35,646 nucleotides of DNA, from positions 1 to 35,646 of the forward strand of contig CAMVEB010000039.1 in assembly GCA_947166385.1 (NCBI GenBank), written 5' to 3'. Of this stretch, positions 6,593 to 13,373 are shown in pieces (positions within the stretch are counted from its first letter, which is position 1; the number at the start of each line of letters is the position of its first letter). The translations under genes were made by a program, and so were the position numbers. This DNA is from an uncultured Clostridia bacterium. Lineage in GTDB: Bacteria > Bacillota > Clostridia > Christensenellales > Aristaeellaceae. Below the pieces are notes generated by a model, which was not told the DNA's origin, searched no databases, and worked only from the letters and a program-made list of their open reading frames with translations.

Positions 6593-8011
6593 ATGCCGTA
6601 TACGCAGGACAGAGTGCACGAAATCGTACAGGCGCAAAGGCGTTTTTTTCGCACCGGAGCCACGCTGGATGTAAACTGGCGGATCACGCAGCTGAAGAAG
6701 CTGAAACAGGCCGTCCTGGATCATCAGCAAATGCTTGAGGAAGCGCTGTATGAGGATCTGGGCAGGAGCCCTGTGGAAGCCTATCTCTGCGATCTGGGGC
6801 CGATCATTGTGGAGGTCAATGAAATACTTCGCGGTCTGAAAAGATGGGCAAAACCGGAGAAGCATTTCAGCGGCCTGATGTGCTTTCCCAGCACGCGCAC
6901 GACTGTGTACAAAATGCCCTATGGCGTGTCTCTGATCATCAGCCCGTTCAATTTCCCCATGCTGCTGACGCTGGGGGTGCTGGCAGCCGGCATCTGCGGC
7001 GGCAATACAGCGGTGATCAAGGCAAGCTCCAAATCTGCCGCAAGCACCCGCGCACTGCAGAAACTTGTTGCCGATACTTTTCCGGAAGAATATGTGACGG
7101 TGATTGACGGCGGGCATGACGTGGCTGACATGTGCCTGGCGGAACGCTTTGACAAGATTTTCTATACCGGTTCTCCGGCGGTGGCCAGGCATGTCCTGGA
7201 AGCCGCTTCTCATTACCTGACTTCTGTCGCCCTGGAACTGGGCGGAGAAACCGGCAACTGGTGCGTGATCCGAAAGGATGCGAATCTTCAGGATGCGGCC
7301 CGAAAGATTGCTTTCTTCAAGCTCTGCAACGCGGGACAGATCTGCATCAATATCAACCAGATCGCTGTGGCGGAAGAGGTTGCGGAGGAATTCCTGACCG
7401 AACTGAAAGCATCATTCATCCGGCAGATCGGAGAGCACCCGGAAACGAACAGCGAGTACCCGAAGCTGATTACCGGCGCTGTCTACGACAAGTGTGAGAG
7501 GCTGACCCGCGAATACAGGGACCGGGTGATCTTCGGCGGCGCCGGCTGCCGTGAGACAAACCGCTTTGCGCCGACCATCCTCTATCCGGTAACCATGGAC
7601 GAGGAGATTGTCCGGCATGAGCTTTTCTGCCCGATTCTGCCCGTTGTGCCATTCAGGGACACAGAAGCGGATCGGGTCATGGAAGTCATCTCCGGGAGGG
7701 AGCATCCGCTCGCCATGTACATTTTCACTTCTGATATGAAGTGGGCGGAGCGGGTGATGTCCACGCAGCAATACGGTGGGGGATGCATCAACGAAGTCTG
7801 CATTCATATGATGGTGAAGGGCGTTCCGTTCAACGGGACGGGGCATTCCGGCATGGGTTCATACCACGGTGAATGGGGATTCCGGGAGTTCACGCACCCC
7901 CAGACCGTATTGAAAGGGAGAACCCGCTGGAACCTGTCGCTGCGCGAGCATCCCTACTCGGGAGATGCCGGAAAGAAAAAAATGGCGCTGCTGAAGCTGT
8001 TTGAGAAATAG
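6593..8011 (+). CDS. Aldehyde dehydrogenase (NAD(P)+-dependent, class 3-like)
   Basis: 472-aa soluble enzyme oxidising an aldehyde to the acid. The ALDH layout is complete: GVSLIISPFNFP at about 111-122, coenzyme-binding Lys in GGNTAVIKAS, FYTGS at about 190-194, catalytic base Glu215 in VALELGG and nucleophile Cys251 in CNAGQIC. Absence of an N-terminal signal and the short length fit the class 3 (fatty/aromatic aldehyde) branch. The motif following ELGG is ETGNWCV where KSP is usual, which is atypical. AGGAGGGGG precedes the start; an in-frame TTG at 6587 is closer to it, so either start is possible, and I prefer the ATG. It is not in an operon with neighbours: the next genes converge on it. 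Confidence 0.85.
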   Translation: MPYTQDRVHEIVQAQRRFFRTGATLDVNWRITQLKKLKQAVLDHQQMLEEALYEDLGRSPVEAYLCDLGPIIVEVNEILRGLKRWAKPEKHFSGLMCFPSTRTTVYKMPYGVSLIISPFNFPMLLTLGVLAAGICGGNTAVIKASSKSAASTRALQKLVADTFPEEYVTVIDGGHDVADMCLAERFDKIFYTGSPAVARHVLEAASHYLTSVALELGGETGNWCVIRKDANLQDAARKIAFFKLCNAGQICININQIAVAEEVAEEFLTELKASFIRQIGEHPETNSEYPKLITGAVYDKCERLTREYRDRVIFGGAGCRETNRFAPTILYPVTMDEEIVRHELFCPILPVVPFRDTEADRVMEVISGREHPLAMYIFTSDMKWAERVMSTQQYGGGCINEVCIHMMVKGVPFNGTGHSGMGSYHGEWGFREFTHPQTVLKGRTRWNLSLREHPYSGDAGKKKMALLKLFEK

Positions 8012-8047
8012 CCTCAGAATGATTTCGCTGCCTTCCACAATTGCCCC

Positions 8048-8809
8048 TTATGGAATCGCGATCAGCCAGATCGTTCTGCTGACAAGATGGAACAGCATAT
8101 GTGCCAATATGGCATACTGGATGCCATATTTCCGATAGAAGCGTCCAAACAGCAGCCCGGCTGCGCCGTTGAGCAGGAAACAGCGGAGCAGGATCAAAGG
8201 CGTCAGGGTGCCGAATGTCTGGGCTGTGACGGGAAGATGTCCTGCGGCAAACACCAGCGCGGAGAGGATATTGGCAACGACCAGCACTTTGACCGGTACC
8301 TGTTCCTCACTGCGGAAGAACAGTTTCCAGCCCAGCAGAGCCAGCCCGCTCATCAGGAAGAGCCGGATCATGATTTCTTCTGTAACGCCGCCGTACAGGA
8401 TTGAGGCAATCCAGGTTACCGCGTCAAACGATCCTGCGGATGCATATGAGTCTTTCAGCCGGGGTATCCAATTTGCAAAAGTCCATGCGTCCAGACTGAG
8501 GATCGCGCCGCCAAGCACGGAAATCAGGAGTACGCGGATCAGGGGTGATTTCTGAAAACGGAACGGACGCATCAGGCCGATCTTTTCAGCCAGAATATAG
8601 CCGAAGAAACCGCAAAGAACTGTATAAACAGCGCTTGATACAGCCATGAAAGCTTTTACAGCTGTCAGGCTGCCAACCTGTTGAACCGCGGTCTCCAGCA
8701 GGTCCGGGGGTACGGAAGGCAAAGTCATTTCCGCTGCAAACCACCCTCCGATCAGTCCGATGGGCAGGAGACAAAGGGCGAACTGCAACGCTTTTTTCCA
8801 GTTCTTCAT
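8048..8809 (-). CDS. CPBP-family intramembrane glutamic protease (Abi/Rce1-like)
   Basis: 253-aa membrane protein with about 7 hydrophobic segments. The CPBP signature is intact: Glu144-Glu145 followed by Arg149 (GGVTEEIMIRLF), His191 (FAAGHLP) and the C-terminal HMLFH (His237/His241). Members are Rce1-like proteases that cut within or next to the membrane; in bacteria some act in bacteriocin self-immunity and others in regulated proteolysis. The ATG at 8809 overlaps the TGA of the MerR gene (ATGA, 8806-8809), so the two are translationally coupled; GGGGAGG lies 9 nt upstream inside the MerR gene. A plausible inference is that it processes or senses together with the membrane-embedded MerR protein. 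Confidence 0.83.
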   Translation of the reverse strand: MKNWKKALQFALCLLPIGLIGGWFAAEMTLPSVPPDLLETAVQQVGSLTAVKAFMAVSSAVYTVLCGFFGYILAEKIGLMRPFRFQKSPLIRVLLISVLGGAILSLDAWTFANWIPRLKDSYASAGSFDAVTWIASILYGGVTEEIMIRLFLMSGLALLGWKLFFRSEEQVPVKVLVVANILSALVFAAGHLPVTAQTFGTLTPLILLRCFLLNGAAGLLFGRFYRKYGIQYAILAHMLFHLVSRTIWLIAIP

Positions 8810-9531
8810 TTTATGTCGCCTCCCCAGGTTTCCACGCAGAACCCATGGTGGCCACACTTTGTGCAGGTCAGTTTCCGGGTCTTCGGGGTATGCTTCGCAA
8901 AAAGCATTTCCCTGAATGCAGGCCTGAACACTTCATGACACTGCGGGCAGATATAAGCGGTGTTCCGGTAATAATACCGGGTGGCCCAGATTCCATAAGG
9001 AATCACCAGCACCACCCAGACAACAAACGGCCACCAGATTCCTTTCAGAATCCAAAGCAGGATGGATGCCCATTGCAGGATGCCCAGCGGAATCGCGGAC
9101 AGAATCAGGTTCCTGTGCACCGCGCTCAGTTTCTTTTTTCCTTCCATAACAGTCGCTATGTCACCGATGGTTTTGATGGAGAACGACGAAGCATCCTTCA
9201 GACCCTTTTTCAGGTCAGCAAGCCGATCCAGTTTATCCTGACGCTCGTTGATCTCTGCCTGTAGCAGCTGTTCCTGCTGTTCCAGCAATATAGAGATAAC
9301 GCTGCCGGGATCTTCTTCCTTCAGCAGCTGACCGATGGTATCCAGTGACAGCCCCATATCCCGCAGGAAACAGATGATCTTCATCATCTTCAGGTCTTCT
9401 TCGGAATACAGCCGCCTGCCGCCCTCGGTCAGGCTGCTCGGAACCAGAATCCCTTTCTGGTCGTAAAACTGAACTGTCCGGACTGTGATACCGCACGCTT
9501 TGGCCAGTTCTCCGGTGGTGTACTGTGACAT
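8806..9531 (-). CDS. MerR-family regulator with two membrane helices and a C-terminal zinc ribbon
   Basis: 241 aa. Residues 1-70 are a standard MerR DNA-binding domain (YTTGELAKACGITVRTVQFYDQKGIL, then GGRRLYSEEDL). Residues 75-115 form the dimerising coiled coil. Instead of a small soluble sensor domain, two hydrophobic helices follow at about 141-161 and 164-184, then a four-cysteine ribbon (CPQC at 195-198, CTKC at 223-226, extra Cys232). The protein therefore looks membrane-tethered with DNA-binding and zinc-ribbon ends on the same, cytoplasmic side. AGGAGG precedes the ATG. Its own promoter has the 19-nt spacer typical of MerR targets, so autoregulation is likely. Same operon as the CPBP protease. 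Confidence 0.83.
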   Translation of the reverse strand: MSQYTTGELAKACGITVRTVQFYDQKGILVPSSLTEGGRRLYSEEDLKMMKIICFLRDMGLSLDTIGQLLKEEDPGSVISILLEQQEQLLQAEINERQDKLDRLADLKKGLKDASSFSIKTIGDIATVMEGKKKLSAVHRNLILSAIPLGILQWASILLWILKGIWWPFVVWVVLVIPYGIWATRYYYRNTAYICPQCHEVFRPAFREMLFAKHTPKTRKLTCTKCGHHGFCVETWGGDIK

Positions 9532-9554
9532 AGTCCCGACCTCCTTTCAGCGCC

Positions 9555-9600
9555 ATCCTACGATATGACGTTACGTCACAAGCAATACCTGACGTAAGGT
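9555..9600 (-). promoter_or_regulatory. MerR-type promoter with 19-nt spacer and dyad operator
   Basis: On the minus strand TTGCTT (9580-9585) and TAGGAT (9555-9560) are 19 nt apart, the overlong spacing that MerR proteins correct by twisting DNA. The spacer contains TGACGT-A-ACGTCA (9566-9578). A related dyad ACCT-N6-AGGT containing another ACGTC core lies just upstream (9587-9600). Confidence 0.7.
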
Positions 9601-9614
9601 GATTTTTCGTTTTT

Positions 9615-9647
9615 TCGAAAAAAAAGTGGCAGAATCAGCATTCTGCC
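9615..9647 (-). terminator. Terminator of esterase gene
   Basis: Stem GGCAGAAT / ATTCTGCC with a 4-nt loop, followed on the minus strand by AC and eight T. Confidence 0.8.
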
Positions 9648-9710
9648 GCCTTCATTTCACCCGGACAGTGGATCCTTACATAACCGGCACTCCGGAGTCG
9701 GCATGAAGAA

Positions 9711-10679
9711 TTAAAAGCAGTTTTCCCGCATCCAGACGTCTGCCAGATCCGGCCAGACGGAAACTTCTTTCACGGGAGAGCTGGCCGGGAAAACGGAAGC
9801 ATCCGCAGCCTCCGGATGAACAAAGAAGTTCAGGAATCCCAGGGCTTCCTGCGGAACCTCAATTTCTCCGTTCTTTACCGCGTCTGCAATTCCCATCATC
9901 TGCTCCAACGCATACGGTTCCCCGAAACGGCCTTCCGCCCAGTCTTCATTGGCCAGGGAGAGGCCGTGCTTCCCTTTGGGAAACACATGATGTTCAAAGG
10001 AAATGCCTGTTTTTTTCAGGGCCATTGCCATCAGATAGCTGTTTTCCACCGGTACCAGTTCATCTGTGACAGTTTGCCAGAGGAATATGGGGGAGGTTTC
10101 TTTTGTGACCTGTTTTTCCAGCGACATATAGGTCAGTTCTTCTTCGGACGGATGATCTCCAAGAAGGGCAGTAAAGGAGTCCCTGTGTGCGGATTCTCCT
10201 GATGTAATCACCGGATAGGAAAGAATCGCGCCATCGGGACGGGCGGAAACGGAAGGATACAGGCTGTCCTGTATATCCTGCCAGTGAACACACAGGGAAC
10301 CGCACAGGTGTGCGCCGGCAGAAAAACCGCAGAGCACAATCTGATCCGGATTCACATGAAACTCATCTGCTCCGGCGCGAATCAGACGGACCATCCTGGC
10401 AATGTCTTTCAGGGGCTGCAGCCTGAGAGGCTCAAGTCCCAGGAAATTGGTTGTATAGGTGCCGACAAAAGCCTGGTAACCTTTGCTGTTGAAACATTTT
10501 GCGACGATTTCCCCTTCTGTCGGGGATACCATCCGGTATCCACCGCCTGGGATCACCAGAACACAGGGCTTCGCATCAGTATCCTCATGCAGATAAGTCC
10601 GCAAATTTGGCCGAAAGCCGAAAGCTGCGGAATAACTGTATTCGTTTTCCTCCCAGATGTTGATTCGTTCGTACCTCAT
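9711..10679 (-). CDS. Alpha/beta-hydrolase esterase (BD-FAE / acetyl-xylan esterase-like)
   Basis: 322-aa cytoplasmic alpha/beta hydrolase, likely a carbohydrate-acetyl or feruloyl-type esterase. The oxyanion-hole motif IPGGGYRM (43-50), nucleophile Ser120 in GFSAGAH, acidic residue in TVTDELVPVENS (about 212) and His in KGKHGLSLA (about 245) form a complete catalytic set. No signal peptide, so it would act on imported, already shortened substrates. AAGGAGG lies 5 nt before the ATG. It is a monocistronic unit with its own promoter about 110 nt upstream and a strong terminator downstream. Substrate not deducible from sequence; family members commonly deacetylate plant-derived oligosaccharides, which fits a fibre-degrading gut organism. 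Confidence 0.85.
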   Translation of the reverse strand: MRYERINIWEENEYSYSAAFGFRPNLRTYLHEDTDAKPCVLVIPGGGYRMVSPTEGEIVAKCFNSKGYQAFVGTYTTNFLGLEPLRLQPLKDIARMVRLIRAGADEFHVNPDQIVLCGFSAGAHLCGSLCVHWQDIQDSLYPSVSARPDGAILSYPVITSGESAHRDSFTALLGDHPSEEELTYMSLEKQVTKETSPIFLWQTVTDELVPVENSYLMAMALKKTGISFEHHVFPKGKHGLSLANEDWAEGRFGEPYALEQMMGIADAVKNGEIEVPQEALGFLNFFVHPEAADASVFPASSPVKEVSVWPDLADVWMRENCF

Positions 10680-10789
10680 TTTTCCTCCTTGCGGTTTTCA
10701 TCGTCGACATAAGAAGTTTCAATCTTTATTGCCGGAATTGCCATCCATTCATGCCCCGGCAGGAAACGTATCCGGGAAATCTGTATGAT

Positions 10790-10818
10790 ATTATACCAGA
10801 CAAAAAACACGGATTCAA
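10790..10818 (-). promoter_or_regulatory. Promoter of esterase gene
   Basis: TTGAAT (10813-10818), 17-nt spacer, TATAAT (10790-10795), minus strand. The leader to the ATG is about 105 nt. Confidence 0.65.
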
Positions 10819-10898
10819 CGGGATGACATCTTCCATGGAACCAAATAGGGTGCAGGCGGCAGCCGCCGAAGAGGCAGATTTCATTTTTGCGCGGACAC

Positions 10899-10926
10899 TG
10901 GACAACCGGATATTGCGGGATATAAT
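10899..10926 (+). promoter_or_regulatory. Promoter of broken alpha/beta hydrolase
   Basis: TGGACA (10899-10904), 16-nt spacer, TATAAT (10921-10926). The promoter is intact although the gene behind it is not. Confidence 0.6.
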
Positions 10927-10966
10927 AATGGACAGAACGGTTATGAGAACATTTAGAGGAGGCCAT

Positions 10967-11444
10967 ATGAGCTATTTGACACTCAGCGATGGACAGAAGC
11001 TGTACTATGAGGATAAGGGCCGGGGCCCGGATACGCTGGTCATGCTGCACGGCTGGACCAGTTCCCATGAAGTGTATTCCCAGGCTGAAAAAAATCCCTG
11101 GCTTTCTGCTGCGCAAACCGCTGAAAAAGAAACTGGCGGAGTGTGACGAATCGGTTCTGAAAAGCCTGGCCAAATCCATGAAACTGCAGGATAACCGGTC
11201 TGCTGTGGAACAGATCACGGTACCTGTTACCTATTTCTACGCAGATCCCGGTTCCCTGTTCTCACCGGAACTGTCGAACTGGTACAGGGATCATGTAAAA
11301 ACGCAATACAGGGCAGTACAGTTCCCTGACAGCACACATATGCTGATCAGTGATCATCCGGAGAAATTCACCGAAGAAGTCAGCGCTGTTCTCCGTCAGC
11401 AGGCAGACTTTTCAAAAGCAAAAGCAAGTTTTCGCTTCCTATAA
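10967..11444 (+). pseudogene. Alpha/beta hydrolase with internal deletion and frameshift
   Basis: The N terminus is normal for an alpha/beta hydrolase: after GAGGAGG and ATG comes YLTLSDGQKLYYEDKGRG and the oxyanion-hole strand VMLHGWTSSH. Soon after (about base 11,090) the frame ends in junk, while a second frame gives the family's C-terminal part: SVLKSLAKSM, AVEQITVPVTYFYAD (acid residue) and PDSTHMLISDHPEKF (catalytic His). The stretch with the nucleophile elbow GxSxG and much of the lid (about 100 aa) is missing. It therefore has the same damage pattern as the metallophosphoesterase at 6281: both ends kept, centre deleted, join out of frame. Promoter and ribosome site remain intact. Confidence 0.7.
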
Positions 11445-11783
11445 TGTGTATCCCAGACTGATATCGAATGGTGAAATCAACAGCTTTTGTAAATCCTTCA
11501 TGTAGCAGTCAAAAAACTGCTTGATGGCTTTGCCGTAGTTTTCCTTTGAATCAAACTCCCAATAGGAATAGTATTTTACGCACTTGACAACTTTGGTTAA
11601 TTCTCTTGGAGGGTTGCCCAGTTCAATTCCGTCTATGGTATAGAATCTCTTGATATACCTGATGGAAATGCAGCCATCCAATTTTGCCTGATCAGCCGAC
11701 ATTCTCTCTGCCATTGCTTCAAATTGTTCAGTTTTGTCAGGCTTGACCTGAAACAGTTTTACCTCAGCAAAGTTTTTCGTCAT
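11439..11783 (-). CDS. Small ABM/dimeric alpha-beta-barrel-like protein
   Basis: 114 aa. The start (AEVKLFQVKPDKTEQFEAMAERMS) and the later YYSYWEFDSKENYGKAI resemble ferredoxin-like dimeric barrel proteins of the antibiotic-biosynthesis-monooxygenase / quinol-monooxygenase / heme-degradation superfamily: a strand, a helix with a KPDKxEEF pattern, and a W-E strand before the second helix. No catalytic assignment is possible. GGAGAAG sits 6 nt before the ATG. The stop overlaps by 6 nt with the end of the convergent hydrolase relic. No clear operon partner. Confidence 0.6.
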   Translation of the reverse strand: MTKNFAEVKLFQVKPDKTEQFEAMAERMSADQAKLDGCISIRYIKRFYTIDGIELGNPPRELTKVVKCVKYYSYWEFDSKENYGKAIKQFFDCYMKDLQKLLISPFDISLGYTL

Positions 11784-11823
11784 GATGCTCTTCTCCGCTG
11801 TTGCTCTCTTTATTTATAGTTTT

Positions 11824-12048
11824 TCATAAATATATTGCTGCTTCTGGAATTCTCTCAGTGCCATTCTCAGTGCCATTTTTAATTCCCGGCCCTGTCAAAG
11901 CCTGGCCTTCTTCCTCCTGAATCCGTGTAAATTCCTCATTGATGTATGCAACAACCTGCGTATAATCGTCTGTATCATTATCCGGGCTCCGATATTCTGT
12001 TCATTCCGGATCGGCAGCGAAAAGTCACGATAAGGCAGCGTCCGGAAG
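11824..12048 (-). pseudogene. Possible coding relic, unrecognised
   Basis: Two short minus-strand frames that look coding abut each other one base out of phase: TLPYRDFSLPIRNEQNIG, then SPDNDTDDYTQVVAYINEEF and TRIQEEEGQ up to a stop at 11824. Neither has a start with a ribosome site. A tandem 12-bp duplication (CTCAGTGCCATT twice, 11854-11877) lies at its end. I do not recognise the protein; this could be a frameshifted remnant or chance. Nothing else is seen between 11784 and 12058. Confidence 0.22.
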
Positions 12049-12058
12049 CGTTTCAGAA

Positions 12059-12079
12059 GGCCCCTGCAGCGCAGGGGCC
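12059..12079 (-). terminator. Hairpin after the solute-binding protein gene
   Basis: Nine-bp GC-rich stem GGCCCCTGC / GCAGGGGCC with 3-nt loop, 8 nt after the stop codon. The T-run is poor (TTCTG), so this may be a weak terminator or an mRNA-stabilising stem. Confidence 0.5.
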
Positions 12080-12086
12080 TGATGGC

Positions 12087-13373
12087 TCAGAAGGATCCGT
12101 ACTTGCTGACCGCTTCCTCAATGGTGATGGCTCCGGTTCCGACCTGATATGCCGCGTTTCGGATCTGTGTGGCAAGAGAATCCGTGATCCCGATGACTTC
12201 CGGAGACAGAATCCGCTCGGCGGGCACCTGGCCGAAAGGCGCGTACACAGCGTCGAAGGACAGGTCTGTCGTCGGCGTCACCAGGCGTTTCACGGAAGCT
12301 ATTCTGTTCAGTTCCTGACGGGAGATCAGAAACCGCATAAACTCATTCGTCATGTCCAGATTGTCGCAGGTTTTATTGACGGAGAACTGGATGGAGGGGC
12401 TGTCAATAAAGTAGCCGCCGGCCTCTGACAGCGGAATGGGGGCGAAGGAATAGGTGAAGGGCGCCTTGGAAAACGCCTCGGACTGGCTTTCCCGCTTTCC
12501 GGTCCCGGACACGGTATCGCCCGTGCAGATCATCATGGGGACATCCCCTTCAAAAAACCGGAGAATGACCTGCGTATAGTTGTCGCTGATTTCGCCGCAT
12601 TTTTCCAGATTGATGGAACCGTTCCCGATCAGCTGCATCATGGACTCCAGTCCCGCGCGCAGGTATTCCCCTGCGGAGGGATCCATTTCATTCGCTTTCT
12701 GAAGCGCTTCGGAATCGCCGGCGAGGGCGGCCACAGTCTCCGGATAGACCAGGGTATTCATCAGGCAGCCGGAAGCGTCCGCGCTGTAGCCCATCATGGG
12801 GCTGGCATAGCCCTTGCCTCGGAACGCCTCGCACACCGCCAGCAGCTCTTCCCAGGTGGTGGGAACCTGAAGTCCTTCCTTCGCGAACAGATCGTTGTTG
12901 ACCAGCATGCCGTAGTTTCTGGCGAAAATCGGCACCATCAGCAGCTGCCCGTCCGCCTCACGGTTCAGCAGGCCCGGACGAAGGCAGTCCAGATCCAGGC
13001 CCAGCTGGGGATCGGAAAGATCCTCCATATGATCGCATACCTGCTGATAGTTTTCATTTCCGCACATCCACTGATAGGAGAAGAAGATGTTCGGGGCATC
13101 GTTGCCTTCCAGCACGGTTCCCAGCAGTTTGTTGTAATCATCCGGCTTCGTATAGCTCAGTTCCACATCGGGGTAAAACTCATTGAATCTGTCGAATTCG
13201 GCTTCCAGCGCCTCAAAGTTGGAATAGCTTCCGATCACGGAGATCTGACAGCTGGTGTTTGGATCCAGCCTCGGCTGAAATCCGCCGGCGGATTCCGCCT
13301 GCGCGCGGGTCATACAGACTGTCGGGACAACAGCGAGCAGGGCGGCCAGGATGACGCAAAGCATTTTTCTCAT
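12087..13373 (-). CDS. Extracellular solute-binding protein (ABC family 1, sugar-type)
   Basis: 428 aa with an N-terminal signal peptide (hydrophobic core about residues 4-19, likely cleavage after AQA at about 26); no lipobox cysteine is placed to make it a lipoprotein. The body reads as a family 1 periplasmic-binding-protein: EFDRFNEFYPDVELSYTK (DUF/PBP strand-helix start), NNDLFAKEGLQVPTTWEELLAVCEAF, and the late SIQFSVNKTCDNLDMTNEFMRFL. No permease or ATPase gene is near. Its ATG shares ATGA (13370-13373) with the kinase stop codon, and its ribosome site AAGGAGG lies inside the kinase gene. This coupling suggests the two proteins work together, the binding protein perhaps presenting a ligand to the kinase's outer domain (inference). 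Confidence 0.85.
   Translation of the reverse strand: MRKMLCVILAALLAVVPTVCMTRAQAESAGGFQPRLDPNTSCQISVIGSYSNFEALEAEFDRFNEFYPDVELSYTKPDDYNKLLGTVLEGNDAPNIFFSYQWMCGNENYQQVCDHMEDLSDPQLGLDLDCLRPGLLNREADGQLLMVPIFARNYGMLVNNDLFAKEGLQVPTTWEELLAVCEAFRGKGYASPMMGYSADASGCLMNTLVYPETVAALAGDSEALQKANEMDPSAGEYLRAGLESMMQLIGNGSINLEKCGEISDNYTQVILRFFEGDVPMMICTGDTVSGTGKRESQSEAFSKAPFTYSFAPIPLSEAGGYFIDSPSIQFSVNKTCDNLDMTNEFMRFLISRQELNRIASVKRLVTPTTDLSFDAVYAPFGQVPAERILSPEVIGITDSLATQIRNAAYQVGTGAITIEEAVSKYGSF

Noticed and set aside
10676..11218. 180-aa open frame on the minus strand
   Set aside because: It overlaps the divergent promoters and the hydrolase relic; no start signal or family match, and it contradicts the clear promoter for the esterase at 10790-10818.
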